Of a stretch of 64,000 nt of DNA, positions 52,779 to 61,960 are shown one piece after another. Position 1 is the stretch's first letter, and each line of letters starts with the position of its first letter. Position numbers and translations under genes: made by a program. The notes beneath the pieces are model-generated. The model was not told the origin of the DNA, searched no databases, and saw only the letters and a list, made by a program, of their open reading frames with translations. Origin of the DNA: Myxococcales bacterium UBA1238 (lineage in GTDB: Bacteria > Myxococcota_A > Bradymonadia > UBA7976 > UBA1532); the NCBI GenBank assembly GCA_002309015.1, contig DBWM01000043.1, positions 8,292 through 72,291 on the forward strand, given 5' to 3'.

Positions 52779-54800
52779 ATGACAGAAGAGCATTCAAATG
52801 CATTGGTGTGGCAGGCGCGTCCTACGGAGGATGTGTTGCAGGAACTGTTGCCTGCGGAGATGGCTGCCGAGGAAGCGAGCGCTTTGGCGGACGAGTTGCC
52901 CGAAATCCGCCGTCGTTTTGAAGGGGGCCCCGAGCTCGTGCGGCGCAATCTCTCGGAGATGACCACGTTCCTTCGCGCGTCGGAGGCGGATGTGGGGCGC
53001 ATGATGGGTCGCGGCTTCTTCCGCAACATGTGGTCCCGGCTGACGGGGCGGCAGGCGCGCGATGAGATGGAGGTGCGCCAGAATCTGACGCGGGTGCAGG
53101 CGCGGGCGCTTTGTGTGACCGAGCGTCTGCTCGAGCGCCAGGAGTATCTGGAGCAGGCTACGCGATTTGTGGGTGCGCGCATCGAACTGCTTTCGATGGA
53201 GAACCTGAAGCTGAAGGCGGCCCTCGTGCGTTTGGGGCAGCGCATCTTTGATCGCGTTGAAAGCCTTGAGGATCGCGTCAGCCGTCTGGAGCAGCGGAGC
53301 GACAGCCTGGAGCGGCGGGTCTCGCTTTCGGAGTTCTTCCAGAGCGGATTTTCGGTGAGCGCGCAGCTGCCCTATGAGCGCATCAGCGATCCCCTCGAGC
53401 GCGTCCTTCGGCTCACGATGGATTTCTCGAAGGCGGCGGGCGGCGAATGGCGGCCCATCGATTTTTATCGCCTCGAGAAGATGGCGCTGAGCGAGGCCCG
53501 GGTGACCGACGAATTGCAGTTTTCGATCTCGGAACTGGTCGATCGCGCGGCGAATCTGCGCGACAAAAAGCTGCTCGAATGGCTGTCTGCGGGCTCGCTG
53601 CAGGAGCGCCTGATGGCTCCGCCCGACGAATCTTCAGACGATGCGCGCAGTTTTTATCCCCTCCATTTCCTGTTTCAGCGCCCCCATTGGTTTGTGAAGC
53701 AGGGGCTGCCCCGGGCGGGGCTTCAGATGATCGCGGTCGAGATCGGGCAATACGGCCTCGATCCCGACGAGCGCCTGGGGCTTTGGCAGATCGCGCAGCT
53801 GCTTCTGGAGGAGCGGCTGGCCTGGTCGATGGAGTCGGGTGAGCTGCTCGCGGCGCAGGCCAAAAAGGAGGCGTTGCCTTCACCTCAGTCCCTCGATCTC
53901 GGCGTCTATACGTTGCGATCGCTGCCGGTGGGCGATGTGGCGGTGCAGGATCTCTATCTCGTGGCCGATGAGCTCCTGGTTTTAGGCTGGATGCGCAGGG
54001 GCGCGGAGCTTTGTCTCATGCATTTCACGCCCGATGGCTTTAAGCGCATCTCAAGGCAGCCCAATTGGAATCGCGCCGCGAAGCTCGTTGTAGGCGGCAA
54101 CAGCTTATGGACCCTGAGCGCCGATCGCCGCGGGGCAGACGGCTGGATTTTCGATCGGCAGAACCCCGTGGATCCCTGGAGCTGGCGGAGCATTACGCTG
54201 CCTTCGGTGGGGGGCATCGATGGATTGGCGGCAAAAGGCGCTGCGGTCGTGGGCTGGCGCATGAATCGCGTCTATTTGCGCGACGCCAAAGGCAATTTCT
54301 TCGATCACCCCGTCCCCCGGCGCGTGGTCGACTGCGCGATTTACGGCGGCGGCCTCTATATTCTCGACGAATCGGAGCTCTACGACTGGCGCCCTTCGAG
54401 CGATCTCTTCGCCCCCATCGCGCGCCTGACCGACGGCTTCATGGGTCAGCGCGTAGAGACGAGCGAATCCGGAAAGACGGCCCTCATACAGGCCCGCGAT
54501 CGCCAGGGCTGCGAGGCCTTGATCGCGGTGAAGCCCAATCCGATGGGCGAAGCGGAGCAAAACCGCCAGTTTTTCCAGGATAAACTCGAGACTTTTGCGA
54601 TGGCCGACGACGATCACGCGGTGGTCCAGACGGCGGACGGTCATCTTTGGCGCTTCAGCCAGGTTCCAAGCGAAGAGCGCATCTCAGCCCTCGCGCCCGC
54701 AGGGCATGAACGCCTCGAACTCTTAGCCTGCGACGGTGCAGGCCATTTTGCCGGCCTCGATCGCGCCGAAGGCATCATTCACGTCTTCCTTTGCCGCTGA
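52779..54800 (+). CDS. Large protein: coiled coil plus possible beta-propeller, unknown function
   Basis: A 673-residue protein of no certain family, without signal peptide or membrane helix. Residues about 80-190 include FFRNMWSRLTGRQARDEME followed by a long coiled coil with a heptad-like tract near 170 (VESLEDRVSRLEQR, SDSLERRVS). The C-terminal 300 residues have a repeating strand pattern (NSLWTLSA, RVYLRDAKG, GGLYILDES, GHLWRFSQ) suggesting a beta-propeller. The F-x2-MW-x3-TGR motif before a coiled coil recalls RdcB-type regulators, from memory only. ATG at 52779 follows GAGAGG. It lies 76 bp after the giant repeat protein and may share its transcript. Confidence 0.65.
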   Translation: MTEEHSNALVWQARPTEDVLQELLPAEMAAEEASALADELPEIRRRFEGGPELVRRNLSEMTTFLRASEADVGRMMGRGFFRNMWSRLTGRQARDEMEVRQNLTRVQARALCVTERLLERQEYLEQATRFVGARIELLSMENLKLKAALVRLGQRIFDRVESLEDRVSRLEQRSDSLERRVSLSEFFQSGFSVSAQLPYERISDPLERVLRLTMDFSKAAGGEWRPIDFYRLEKMALSEARVTDELQFSISELVDRAANLRDKKLLEWLSAGSLQERLMAPPDESSDDARSFYPLHFLFQRPHWFVKQGLPRAGLQMIAVEIGQYGLDPDERLGLWQIAQLLLEERLAWSMESGELLAAQAKKEALPSPQSLDLGVYTLRSLPVGDVAVQDLYLVADELLVLGWMRRGAELCLMHFTPDGFKRISRQPNWNRAAKLVVGGNSLWTLSADRRGADGWIFDRQNPVDPWSWRSITLPSVGGIDGLAAKGAAVVGWRMNRVYLRDAKGNFFDHPVPRRVVDCAIYGGGLYILDESELYDWRPSSDLFAPIARLTDGFMGQRVETSESGKTALIQARDRQGCEALIAVKPNPMGEAEQNRQFFQDKLETFAMADDDHAVVQTADGHLWRFSQVPSEERISALAPAGHERLELLACDGAGHFAGLDRAEGIIHVFLCR

Positions 54801-55248
54801 ATTCCAGGCGCTCCCTCCAAAACTCAGCTTCAAATCCTCAAAATCCCGCAACCTTTCACCCGATCTGAAGTGATCAGGCGTGCCGATCCATATTTGCGCG
54901 CATGACTCTGATGTAAAGTTATCAAATACGGTATGCAGATGCATCGATCGATCATTGATGTTACAGAATACGAAATACCGAAACTTTACATTACGGTATT
55001 GGGTTAAAATATGGAACGCCTGAATCTTTCAGATATGTATTGAAGCAAAATACGACAATCTATGCGCTGATCCCTAATGTTGATCAAAATGCATACCGTA
55101 TAACGGCCGTTTTCAGCTGTGCAGAAGACAAATCTACCCTATGCGCGCATTCGATCACGCATGTAAAAACTTCCCTTGCGCTGAAGTCAGATCGGATCAG
55201 CGATGCAGAGGTGAAGAATAGGGGATGGGCGCTTGTTTGAGGCGGGGT
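54801..55248. other. Gene-poor region with nested inverted repeats
   Basis: No convincing gene. Two long-range inverted repeats interlock: ATGTAAAGTT (54911-54920) with AACTTTACAT (54982-54991), and ATACGGTATGCA (54926-54937) with TGCATACCGTAT (55090-55101). A local hairpin AATACCG/CGGTATT occupies 54974-55000. The region is visibly more AT-rich than its neighbours. It lies between convergent genes, so a small RNA, a multi-site operator or a remnant element are all possible. Confidence 0.55.
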
Positions 55249-57891
55249 TTACGCGTTGAGCGACTTGGAGGCGACTTCAAACACGTTGGGCGAGAGGGAA
55301 GATGCGGAGAGGAGGCGTTCGAGCGCGGCCTTCATGAGGGCGCGGCGCCTGGGCTCGTAGCGCTGCCAGCGGTTTAAGGGCGAGAAGATCTGTGCGGCCA
55401 TCTGGGGATTGATCGCATCGAGCCGCAATACGTGATCGACCAGGAACGCGTAGCCTTCGCCCGAAAGATCGTGGAAATTCGCGGGGTTATTGCGGCAGAA
55501 GTTGGCAATGAGCGCCCTGTTCTTGTTGGGATTCTCGCCGTCAAACAGCGGATGTTTGCAGAGGGCCTGAACGCGCGCCAGGCAATCTCTGCGGGGCATC
55601 TGCGCCTGAATCGAAAGCCATTTGTCGACCACCAGGGGTTCGTGCTTCCATTGTTCGATGAAGGCGTCGAGGGCCTGATCGCATTCTGCGGACTCGGTTT
55701 GCGCCAATGCGGCGAGGGCCCCCAGCTGATCGGTCATGTTGTCTGCGGCCTTGAAGCGGGCGAGCGTATAGGCGAGGGCATCGGGGGTTGCGGTGCAGCA
55801 GATGTAGCTCAGGCAAACGTTGGCCAGGGATCGCTTGGCCATCTCGTGATCTTCGATAGAGAACTGCGCGCTTAAATTGCTCTCGTACAACTTCTTGAAT
55901 TTGTTGTAGAATTTCTGCGCGAGGGCGCGCTTCAAATAGATGCGGGCGGTTCTGATGGCATCCGGATCCACATCTGTCAACTGATCGGCGATGTAACTCT
56001 CGCTCGGCAGCGTGAGCACCAGGGCCTTTAGACCCTCATCGAGGGTCGGATCACCCAAAACCAGCTCAAATGCCTCTGCAAAAAGCGGATCCAGCGTCAG
56101 CTCCGCCCCGGATTCTGCGGCCTTCGTGAGGCGCTTTAAGATGTTCAGCGCGAGCGTCTGCCCTGCATCCCATCTGTTAAAGGGATCGCTGTCATGGCCC
56201 ATCAAATAGACGAGCTCTTCGTCGCTGTAGGCGTACTGCACCTTCACCGGCGCCGAAAAGCCTCGTAAAAGCGAGGGGATAGGCGTGCCTTCCACATCTT
56301 CGAACACAAAGGTTTCTACGGGTTTCGTCAGCTCCAGAATGCGCGATGTGCCCTGGGCTGAGGCTTCTCCCTGCAGGCGCAGCGGGATCTCGAGGCGACC
56401 TTCCACATCGTGGATCGCGAGCGCAAATGGGATGTGATAAGGCTTCTTTTCGGCGCATTCCGGCGTGGGCGCACAGCTTTGCTCGAAGGTGAGGGTGGCG
56501 CGCTTCTGGCCGGGATCGTAGTCCATCTTCACGTCGACCACGGGGGTTCCCGCCTGGCAATACCAGTTCATAAACTGCGTAAAGTCGCGTCCGCTCACGC
56601 GCGCCATGCAGCCTACAAAATCCTCGATGGTGACCGCCTGCCCGTCGAAGGTCTTAAAGTAAAGATCGGTGCCTTTGCGGAAGGTTTCCCTGCCGAGCAG
56701 CGTGGAGATCATGCGCACCACCTCGGCACCCTTGTTGTAGACGGTCTGCGTGTAGAAGTTGTTGATTTCTATATAGGAACTGGGCCGTACGGGGTGAGCG
56801 AGCGGGCCTGCATCCTCGGCAAACTGCCGGTTTCTCAGGAGCGCGATGTCCTGAATGCGCTTCACAATGCCGCCACCCATCGCTTCGCTGAAGCTCTGAT
56901 CGCGAAACACCGTAAAGCCTTCCTTCAGGCTCAGCTGGAACCAGTCGCGGCATGTGACCCTGTCGCCCGACCAGTTGTGAAAATACTCATGCCCGATCAC
57001 ATTCTCGATGTGCGAGAAGTCAAAATCCGTTGCCGTAGCCTGACTTGCGAGCACCAATGAGGAGTTGAAGATGTTGAGCCCCTTGTTCTCCATGGCGCCC
57101 TGATTGAAGTCCGACACCGCTACGATCATGAAGAGATCGAGATCGTATTCGCGGCCGTAAGCTTCCTCGTCCCAGCGCATCGCGCGCTTCAGCGACCGCA
57201 TCGCGTGGTCGCATTTGGGCAAATCCGGCTCGCGAACATAGATGCGCAGGGTCACATCGCGCCCCGAGCATGTGGTGAAGTGATCCTCAAGGCATTTGAG
57301 CTGCCCCGCCACCAACGCAAAAAGATAGCTCGGCTTCGGGAACGGATCCTGCCAGCAAGCCAGATGACGACCGTTCGGTAAGTCTTCGGATTTAATCAGG
57401 TTTCCGTTCGAAAGCAGCACCGGGTAGAGGGCTTTGTCGGCCTCAATCTGCGTCTCATAGCGCGCCATCACATCGGGGCGATCGGGGTAGTAAGTGATGC
57501 GCCTGAAGCCGTGCGGCTCGCATTGCGTGCAGAAGCTGTTGTTCGACTTGTAGAGTCCCTCGAGGGTCTTGTTGTTTTGCGGATAGATTCGGGTGATGAC
57601 TTCGAGCTGAAACTGCTCGGGCAACCGGTCCAGAATGAGCGCGTCTTCCACGCGATAGAGCGATTCAGGGTAAGGCTGGCCGTCGAGCTTGAGCGAGAGC
57701 AATTCGAGTTCATCGCCTTCCAGACGCAGCGGCGTGTTGGGATCGAGGCCTTCCCGGCGGTGCATGTCGAGGGTGGATGTGACGATTGTAAAATCTTCGT
57801 TGAGATTGATGTAAAGCTTGACTTGCCGAACAAGGTACGCGGGGGGCTGATAGTCGGCCAGCCGAATGGTTTGAGGAAGGCTTTGATTCAT
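55249..57891 (-). CDS. pepN: Aminopeptidase N (M1 family)
   Basis: An 880-residue zinc metallopeptidase removing N-terminal residues from peptides. The exopeptidase motif GAMENKGLNIFN and the zinc site HEYFHNW followed 18 residues later by Glu (LSLKEG) are intact. Length and the large C-terminal helical domain fit the E. coli PepN subgroup rather than the shorter eukaryote-like M1 enzymes. No signal peptide, so cytosolic. The ATG at 57891 was chosen over an in-frame start five codons upstream. Single gene. Confidence 0.96.
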   Translation of the reverse strand: MNQSLPQTIRLADYQPPAYLVRQVKLYINLNEDFTIVTSTLDMHRREGLDPNTPLRLEGDELELLSLKLDGQPYPESLYRVEDALILDRLPEQFQLEVITRIYPQNNKTLEGLYKSNNSFCTQCEPHGFRRITYYPDRPDVMARYETQIEADKALYPVLLSNGNLIKSEDLPNGRHLACWQDPFPKPSYLFALVAGQLKCLEDHFTTCSGRDVTLRIYVREPDLPKCDHAMRSLKRAMRWDEEAYGREYDLDLFMIVAVSDFNQGAMENKGLNIFNSSLVLASQATATDFDFSHIENVIGHEYFHNWSGDRVTCRDWFQLSLKEGFTVFRDQSFSEAMGGGIVKRIQDIALLRNRQFAEDAGPLAHPVRPSSYIEINNFYTQTVYNKGAEVVRMISTLLGRETFRKGTDLYFKTFDGQAVTIEDFVGCMARVSGRDFTQFMNWYCQAGTPVVDVKMDYDPGQKRATLTFEQSCAPTPECAEKKPYHIPFALAIHDVEGRLEIPLRLQGEASAQGTSRILELTKPVETFVFEDVEGTPIPSLLRGFSAPVKVQYAYSDEELVYLMGHDSDPFNRWDAGQTLALNILKRLTKAAESGAELTLDPLFAEAFELVLGDPTLDEGLKALVLTLPSESYIADQLTDVDPDAIRTARIYLKRALAQKFYNKFKKLYESNLSAQFSIEDHEMAKRSLANVCLSYICCTATPDALAYTLARFKAADNMTDQLGALAALAQTESAECDQALDAFIEQWKHEPLVVDKWLSIQAQMPRRDCLARVQALCKHPLFDGENPNKNRALIANFCRNNPANFHDLSGEGYAFLVDHVLRLDAINPQMAAQIFSPLNRWQRYEPRRRALMKAALERLLSASSLSPNVFEVASKSLNA

Positions 57892-58075
57892 CGTTTCACC
57901 AGTCACCTGAACAGGTTGGGGCTCATTTTGAGTTGCGAGCCTTGGGGTTCGCAGCCGAGAAAAAAGGGGTATAAATGCATGAAACGACTTCGATTCTCTA
58001 GTCTAACTTGCAATTTTTTAGAGCGCTGTATGTGAGAACGGGCGTCGAAATCGCGGCTCAATTAAAGGTAACAGC

Positions 58076-58369
58076 ATGATTTTATTTTGGATTTTGTTCT
58101 CGGCCCTTTGGCTTTTGGGGTGCATTCCGGGCATGTATTTTGCGGGCCGATTTGCAGCGCAACTCGTGGCGTCAGAATCGTTTTCAAGGATTTCGTGGTT
58201 GCTTGCGGTGTTGTTCGTGGGGGCGCTTTGGGCGGTGATTTTGTTCCCGCTGCTCAGGGTGATTCTGGGCGTGAAGGCGCGCGAAGAGGCGCGCGAAGAG
58301 GCGTGCGAAGAAGGGGCGCGCGAAGAAGAAGCGTGCGAAGAAGGGGCGCGCGAAGAGGCGGAACCCTAG
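58076..58369 (+). CDS. Small membrane protein with Glu/Ala/Arg repeat tail
   Basis: A 97-residue protein: two hydrophobic helices (about residues 2-22 and 36-62) and a charged cytoplasmic-type tail made of repeats of ACEEGAREEE. AAAGG lies before the ATG. The helices have the composition of small inner-membrane proteins. The tail corresponds to a tandem DNA repeat and could vary in length between strains. The end overlaps the convergent gene by 4 bp. No known family. Confidence 0.6.
   Translation: MILFWILFSALWLLGCIPGMYFAGRFAAQLVASESFSRISWLLAVLFVGALWAVILFPLLRVILGVKAREEAREEACEEGAREEEACEEGAREEAEP
58273..58362 (+). repeat. GCGCGAAGA-type low-complexity repeat within a coding sequence
   Basis: Short GCGCGAAGAG-like units; a 26-bp segment beginning GCGTGCGAAGAAGG occurs at 58301-58326 and again at 58331-58356, a 30-bp period encoding a 10-residue peptide repeat. 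Confidence 0.8.
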
Positions 58370-59043
58370 AGTTCTTCGTCAAAATCCATGCGCCACTGGC
58401 CGGCGTCGTTTACAAAATCGGCGTCCTCCTCGTCTTCAGGGGCCGGGGAAGCCTGCCAGTGAAGGCAATAGGCGTGAGCGCTCTCGGAGGCTCTGAACCG
58501 TTGTCCCTCGCGGGGTTGCATGCGATCGCACACCATGCGCGCGGCGAGTCCAAAGGCGGCTCCCTGGGCAAAGGATCGCGTCTCCCGCGTAAAAGGCACC
58601 ACGACGTCGGGCAGCCCAAAAGCCTGCATGCCCTCGCTTTGCACCGCTTTGCGATCCCCGTAGAATTCCACAAAAAGATGGAACAGGCTCACCACATCGT
58701 CGCAATTGAGCTCGCCGAAGGGTTCAGGCGGGATGACTTTGAGCGCGGTCTCTACAAAAATGCCGTAAGCACCTGATTTACAAAGCGATTTACAGCACTT
58801 GGCGGCTTGCTTGGCGTAGGCCAGATCCCCGCTCTGTTCAAAATCGATCCTTGCGCGCAAAAGGCTTTGGTGCTTGCGGATCGCCTTCAGTTCTTCGGCG
58901 GTAAAACTGTCGCCGCTTCGGGAAAGTTGCTCAAATTCTCGCACAATCCCGGGATCGGGCGGTAAAAGCTCCAGCTCAAGCGAGGTCTTGATTTCAGGGA
59001 GCTCTGTCCAGGGACCTGGAATGGTCAAAATGATGCGACCCAT
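58366..59043 (-). CDS. Hypothetical protein
   Basis: A 225-residue soluble protein beginning MGRIILTIPGPWTELPE. The central part contains a Cys cluster (AAKCCKSLCKSG) and the phrase SEGMQAFGLPDVVVPF, followed by an Ala/Gly-rich helix. The C-terminus is acidic (PAPEDEEDADF). No family assigned with confidence; it is not an obvious enzyme. It is divergent from the GroES-like gene, with 54 bp between the starts. Confidence 0.65.
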   Translation of the reverse strand: MGRIILTIPGPWTELPEIKTSLELELLPPDPGIVREFEQLSRSGDSFTAEELKAIRKHQSLLRARIDFEQSGDLAYAKQAAKCCKSLCKSGAYGIFVETALKVIPPEPFGELNCDDVVSLFHLFVEFYGDRKAVQSEGMQAFGLPDVVVPFTRETRSFAQGAAFGLAARMVCDRMQPREGQRFRASESAHAYCLHWQASPAPEDEEDADFVNDAGQWRMDFDEEL

Positions 59044-59097
59044 AACGTCCTATTTGGGTTGGTGATTTGCGTCAAACTAGCATTTTGGGGAAATGAG

Positions 59098-59451
59098 ATG
59101 ACCAAAAAAACGACATCCGCTGCTTCTCTCCGCTACATCAAGCCGCTCGGACCGCGCATTCTGGTGCGCGTGCTCAAGCAGGAAGAGCGATCGGCGGCGG
59201 GGCTCTATTTGCCGCAAGGCGTAAAAGAGCATCACGATGAGGCGCTTTACGGCGAGGTGATCGAGGTTGCACGCGCAGATGGCCATACCGAAAGCCTGGG
59301 CGAAAACGTGAGCGGCGTGCCTTTGGGGGCAAAAATCCTGTTTCCCAAAGGCGATGGACTGCCGGTGCCCTGGGATGAGGATTTGCGTCTGCTCGAAGTC
59401 AAGTCGGTCTGGGCGACGGTTGAAGAGGTGGAAGGAAAAGAAATCCAGTAA
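59098..59451 (+). CDS. Solitary GroES/Cpn10-like protein
   Basis: A 117-residue protein with the Cpn10 fold pattern: IKPLGPRILVRVLKQEERSAAGLYLP at the start (PLGDRVLV-type in GroES), followed by LYGEVIEVA, a GAKILFPKG strand, and a final acidic EVKSVWATVEE. The mobile loop that contacts GroEL is longer and different (GVKEHHDE). No groEL is adjacent. It may be a GroES paralogue with a specialised role or a co-chaperonin for an unlinked GroEL. ATG at 59098. Confidence 0.8.
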   Translation: MTKKTTSAASLRYIKPLGPRILVRVLKQEERSAAGLYLPQGVKEHHDEALYGEVIEVARADGHTESLGENVSGVPLGAKILFPKGDGLPVPWDEDLRLLEVKSVWATVEEVEGKEIQ

Positions 59452-59456
59452 CAAAA

Positions 59457-60017
59457 TCAATAGGTTACTGCACGTTTGGTGACGGTCGGCGTGAGCAGGA
59501 ATTCCTGAAATTGCGCGATCTGTTCACCGTCGAGGGCGTATTCCACATCGCCGATGCGAAACTCGAGCGTGCGCGCGGCCTCCATGGCAGAGACGGCGTT
59601 TGCTTCGAGCGGAATCGTGATCGTCTCGTCGAGGGAGGGGTTGGGCGCGGTGCTGACCGCCTGATTCTGATATTGTATCTGGAGCGGAAAGGGCAGCTTG
59701 CCGTCTACAAGCGCGATCACGCTCGTCTTTTCATTCCATCGCCATTTGGATTGATCGATGCGCTGGAAGATCAGGAACACGTTTTCTGTATGTGCTTGTC
59801 TTTTAAGGGTTTTGGATGCTTTGAGCCGGGTTGCATCGGCCCATTTCAGGCGGAAGCCTTCAAACAGAAGATGCGATTCCTGGGTGAAACGATCGTATGC
59901 GCGCGTCATTTGCGCGCCCGTCGTGGTCTGAACATGCGATTCCGGAGAAGGCGAACAGGCGGCCATCCCCAGCAGAGCTGTCCATAAGAACGCGAGTTTC
60001 AAAACTATTCCATCCAA
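59457..60017 (-). CDS. Predicted lipoprotein, unknown function
   Basis: A protein of about 186 residues with a lipoprotein signal (LAFLWTALLGMAAC) and a mature part rich in beta-strand-forming residues, without a recognised domain. The likely start is one of two TTG codons (60017 or 60002); an ATG is not available nearby. The gene begins within the last codons of the upstream lipoprotein gene, so the two are probably co-translated and may act together in the cell envelope. Confidence 0.65.
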   Translation of the reverse strand: MDGIVLKLAFLWTALLGMAACSPSPESHVQTTTGAQMTRAYDRFTQESHLLFEGFRLKWADATRLKASKTLKRQAHTENVFLIFQRIDQSKWRWNEKTSVIALVDGKLPFPLQIQYQNQAVSTAPNPSLDETITIPLEANAVSAMEAARTLEFRIGDVEYALDGEQIAQFQEFLLTPTVTKRAVTY

Positions 60018-60646
60018 AAATCACAAGGCGGAGGTATGGGCTTGCCCTCTTTGTTCTTTTTGACCGGCGGTAGGTTTTCGGGCAAAACGACTTCCATTTC
60101 GCGGACTTGACCGTCCTTGCACTGCTTGATCACGTCCTTGTAGCAGTTGAGCAGCAGGGTGTCGGGCACGCCGCCGCTGTGGATGACGCCGTATTTGGCG
60201 GTGACGTCGTATTTACCTAACGGGAGCGAAGGGAAAGTGAATAAATCAGCAAATCCTTCCAGGGGAATCTCGCGGGTCAGGTTCAGATAATGGCGCTCGC
60301 CGGTTTCTTTATGGACGGCGATCAGCGAGGCGATGGACTTGTCGTTGTTGTAGTAGCCTGGGCAAATGCGCACGGTGAGCCGGCCTTCTCCGGGTTTGAG
60401 CTCGTGTCTTTTGGCCTCTTCTGCCGCTTTTTTGGCTTCGCGCTCGGCCTGTTCCCTGGCATACATCGCGCGCTTTTCTTCGATGCTGCGCTCGCCCTTT
60501 TGGCAATGGCCGTCAACGCAAATGCTGTCGTCTGCGCATTGATCATCTTTGGTGCATTTGGCCGCTTCAAATTTGGGCTTTTGGGTCACGCGTTCGTTGC
60601 AGGCCAGACAAGCGCAGCAGATGGCGAATAAAAGGGAAATGCGCAT
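60005..60646 (-). CDS. Predicted lipoprotein with Cys-knot-like N-terminus
   Basis: A 213-residue lipoprotein: signal MRISLLFAICCACLAC, then a short Cys-rich motif (CTKDDQCADDSICVDGHC) of the type seen in myxobacterial surface proteins and in Dickkopf-like knots, then a charged helix (EREAKKAAEEAKR) and a beta-rich C-terminal part with GKYDVTAKYG. The Cys motif resembles the one at the N-terminus of the giant repeat protein at 48.2 kb. It lies 3 bp downstream of hisS on the same strand. Confidence 0.7.
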   Translation of the reverse strand: MRISLLFAICCACLACNERVTQKPKFEAAKCTKDDQCADDSICVDGHCQKGERSIEEKRAMYAREQAEREAKKAAEEAKRHELKPGEGRLTVRICPGYYNNDKSIASLIAVHKETGERHYLNLTREIPLEGFADLFTFPSLPLGKYDVTAKYGVIHSGGVPDTLLLNCYKDVIKQCKDGQVREMEVVLPENLPPVKKNKEGKPIPPPCDFWME

Positions 60647-60649
60647 AGG

Positions 60650-61960
60650 CTATCTCTTCGAATTGATTGCGTTTTTGATGTGATCGGCGATCCCTTCGAT
60701 GGCGATGCGCTCCTGGGTGCCGCTGGCTAAATCTTTGACGGTCGCCTGGCCTTCGGCGAGCTCGTCGGGACCGGCTACGACCACAAAGGGGATTTGGTTG
60801 CGGTCGGCCTGCTTTAACTGCTTCTTCAGTTTGTCGAGGCCCAGATAGAGCTCAGTGGGCAGGCCCGCTTCGCGCAGACGGCTCGCGATGGCGTAGCTTT
60901 GGGCGCGGCAGCTCTCGTCAAAAATCGTCACGAGGACCTGGCTGGGTGAAGGTTGCTCGGCGATCAGGTTGAGCTCGATGAGCGCCGAGAACAGGCGATC
61001 GACGCCTAAACTGATGCCCACTGCGGGGATTTCGTCGCCGCCAAACATCGAGATCAGCTTGTCGTAACGGCCACCCGACATCACCGAACCGATCGATTCG
61101 AGATCGAGCAGGAACGTCTCATAAATCATGCCTGTGTAATAATCGAGGCCGCGTGCGATCGAAAAATCGATCTCCACTTTGTCGGCAAGCCCCTGATCCG
61201 CAAGCAATTGGAGCACGGTGTTGAGTTCTTTGGCGCCCTGCAGGCCCTCGGGATCGTCTGCAAACCAATCGTTGAGCGCCTTGGGATCGAGCTTCAGGAA
61301 TGCAAAAATGTCGTCTATCACCGCCTGCGACAAATGATTTTCGGTTTCGAGCAGCTGGCGTACGGCGGGCTCTCCAATCTTTGGAAGCTTGTCGAGGACG
61401 CGCAAAACTTCGAGCGCAGGCTCACCTTCGGGAATCTGACAGCGGCGCAGCAGGGCGCTCAAAAGCTTGCGGTGGTTGACGCGCATCACAAAACGCTCAA
61501 TACCGAGCGCGCGCAGGACCGAAGCGCCCACCGCCAGGCATTCCGCGTCGGCCATCAGATCGGGGCAGCCCACGATGTCCACATCGCATTGCACAAACTC
61601 CCTAAATCGGCCGCGCGCAGGGTTTTCTGCTCTCCAGACGGGGGCGATCTGGTAGCGCTTAAAGGGCAGCGGCAGGCTCTTGTTCATGCCGATCACGCGC
61701 GCCAGAGGCACCGTCAAATCGTAGCGCAGGGCTACATCGCGCTCGCCGTTGTCGAGGAAGCGGTAGAGCAGTTTGTTGCCTTCATCGCCGTATTTACCGA
61801 GCAAAATATCGGCATATTCGAGTGCAGGCGTCGCCAGCGGGGCAAATCCGAAGGACTCGAACACCTGACCGATGCGATCGAGCATGCGCTGCTTGGGCAG
61901 CATGGTAGAAGGTAAGTAGTCGCGAAAACCCTTTAAAATCCGAGGAGTTACTTTGTTCAT
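60650..61960 (-). CDS. hisS: Histidyl-tRNA synthetase
   Basis: A 436-residue class II synthetase. Class II motif 2 appears as WRAENPARGRFREFVQCDVDI, the histidine-specific motif as RGLDYYTG, and motif 3 as GGRYDKLISMFGG with VGISLGVDRL; a C-terminal anticodon-binding domain follows. Length is usual. It heads a minus-strand unit followed by two lipoproteins; 286 bp separate it from divergent radA. Confidence 0.97.
   Translation of the reverse strand: MNKVTPRILKGFRDYLPSTMLPKQRMLDRIGQVFESFGFAPLATPALEYADILLGKYGDEGNKLLYRFLDNGERDVALRYDLTVPLARVIGMNKSLPLPFKRYQIAPVWRAENPARGRFREFVQCDVDIVGCPDLMADAECLAVGASVLRALGIERFVMRVNHRKLLSALLRRCQIPEGEPALEVLRVLDKLPKIGEPAVRQLLETENHLSQAVIDDIFAFLKLDPKALNDWFADDPEGLQGAKELNTVLQLLADQGLADKVEIDFSIARGLDYYTGMIYETFLLDLESIGSVMSGGRYDKLISMFGGDEIPAVGISLGVDRLFSALIELNLIAEQPSPSQVLVTIFDESCRAQSYAIASRLREAGLPTELYLGLDKLKKQLKQADRNQIPFVVVAGPDELAEGQATVKDLASGTQERIAIEGIADHIKNAINSKR

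Noticed and set aside
53413..54644. Open frames antisense to the coiled-coil/propeller gene
   Set aside because: They are produced by the strong third-position GC bias of the sense gene and lack family similarity.
55040..55240. 66-codon plus-strand frame in the gene-poor region
   Set aside because: It starts with TTG, has no ribosome site, and overlaps the right arm of an inverted repeat; no similarity is evident.
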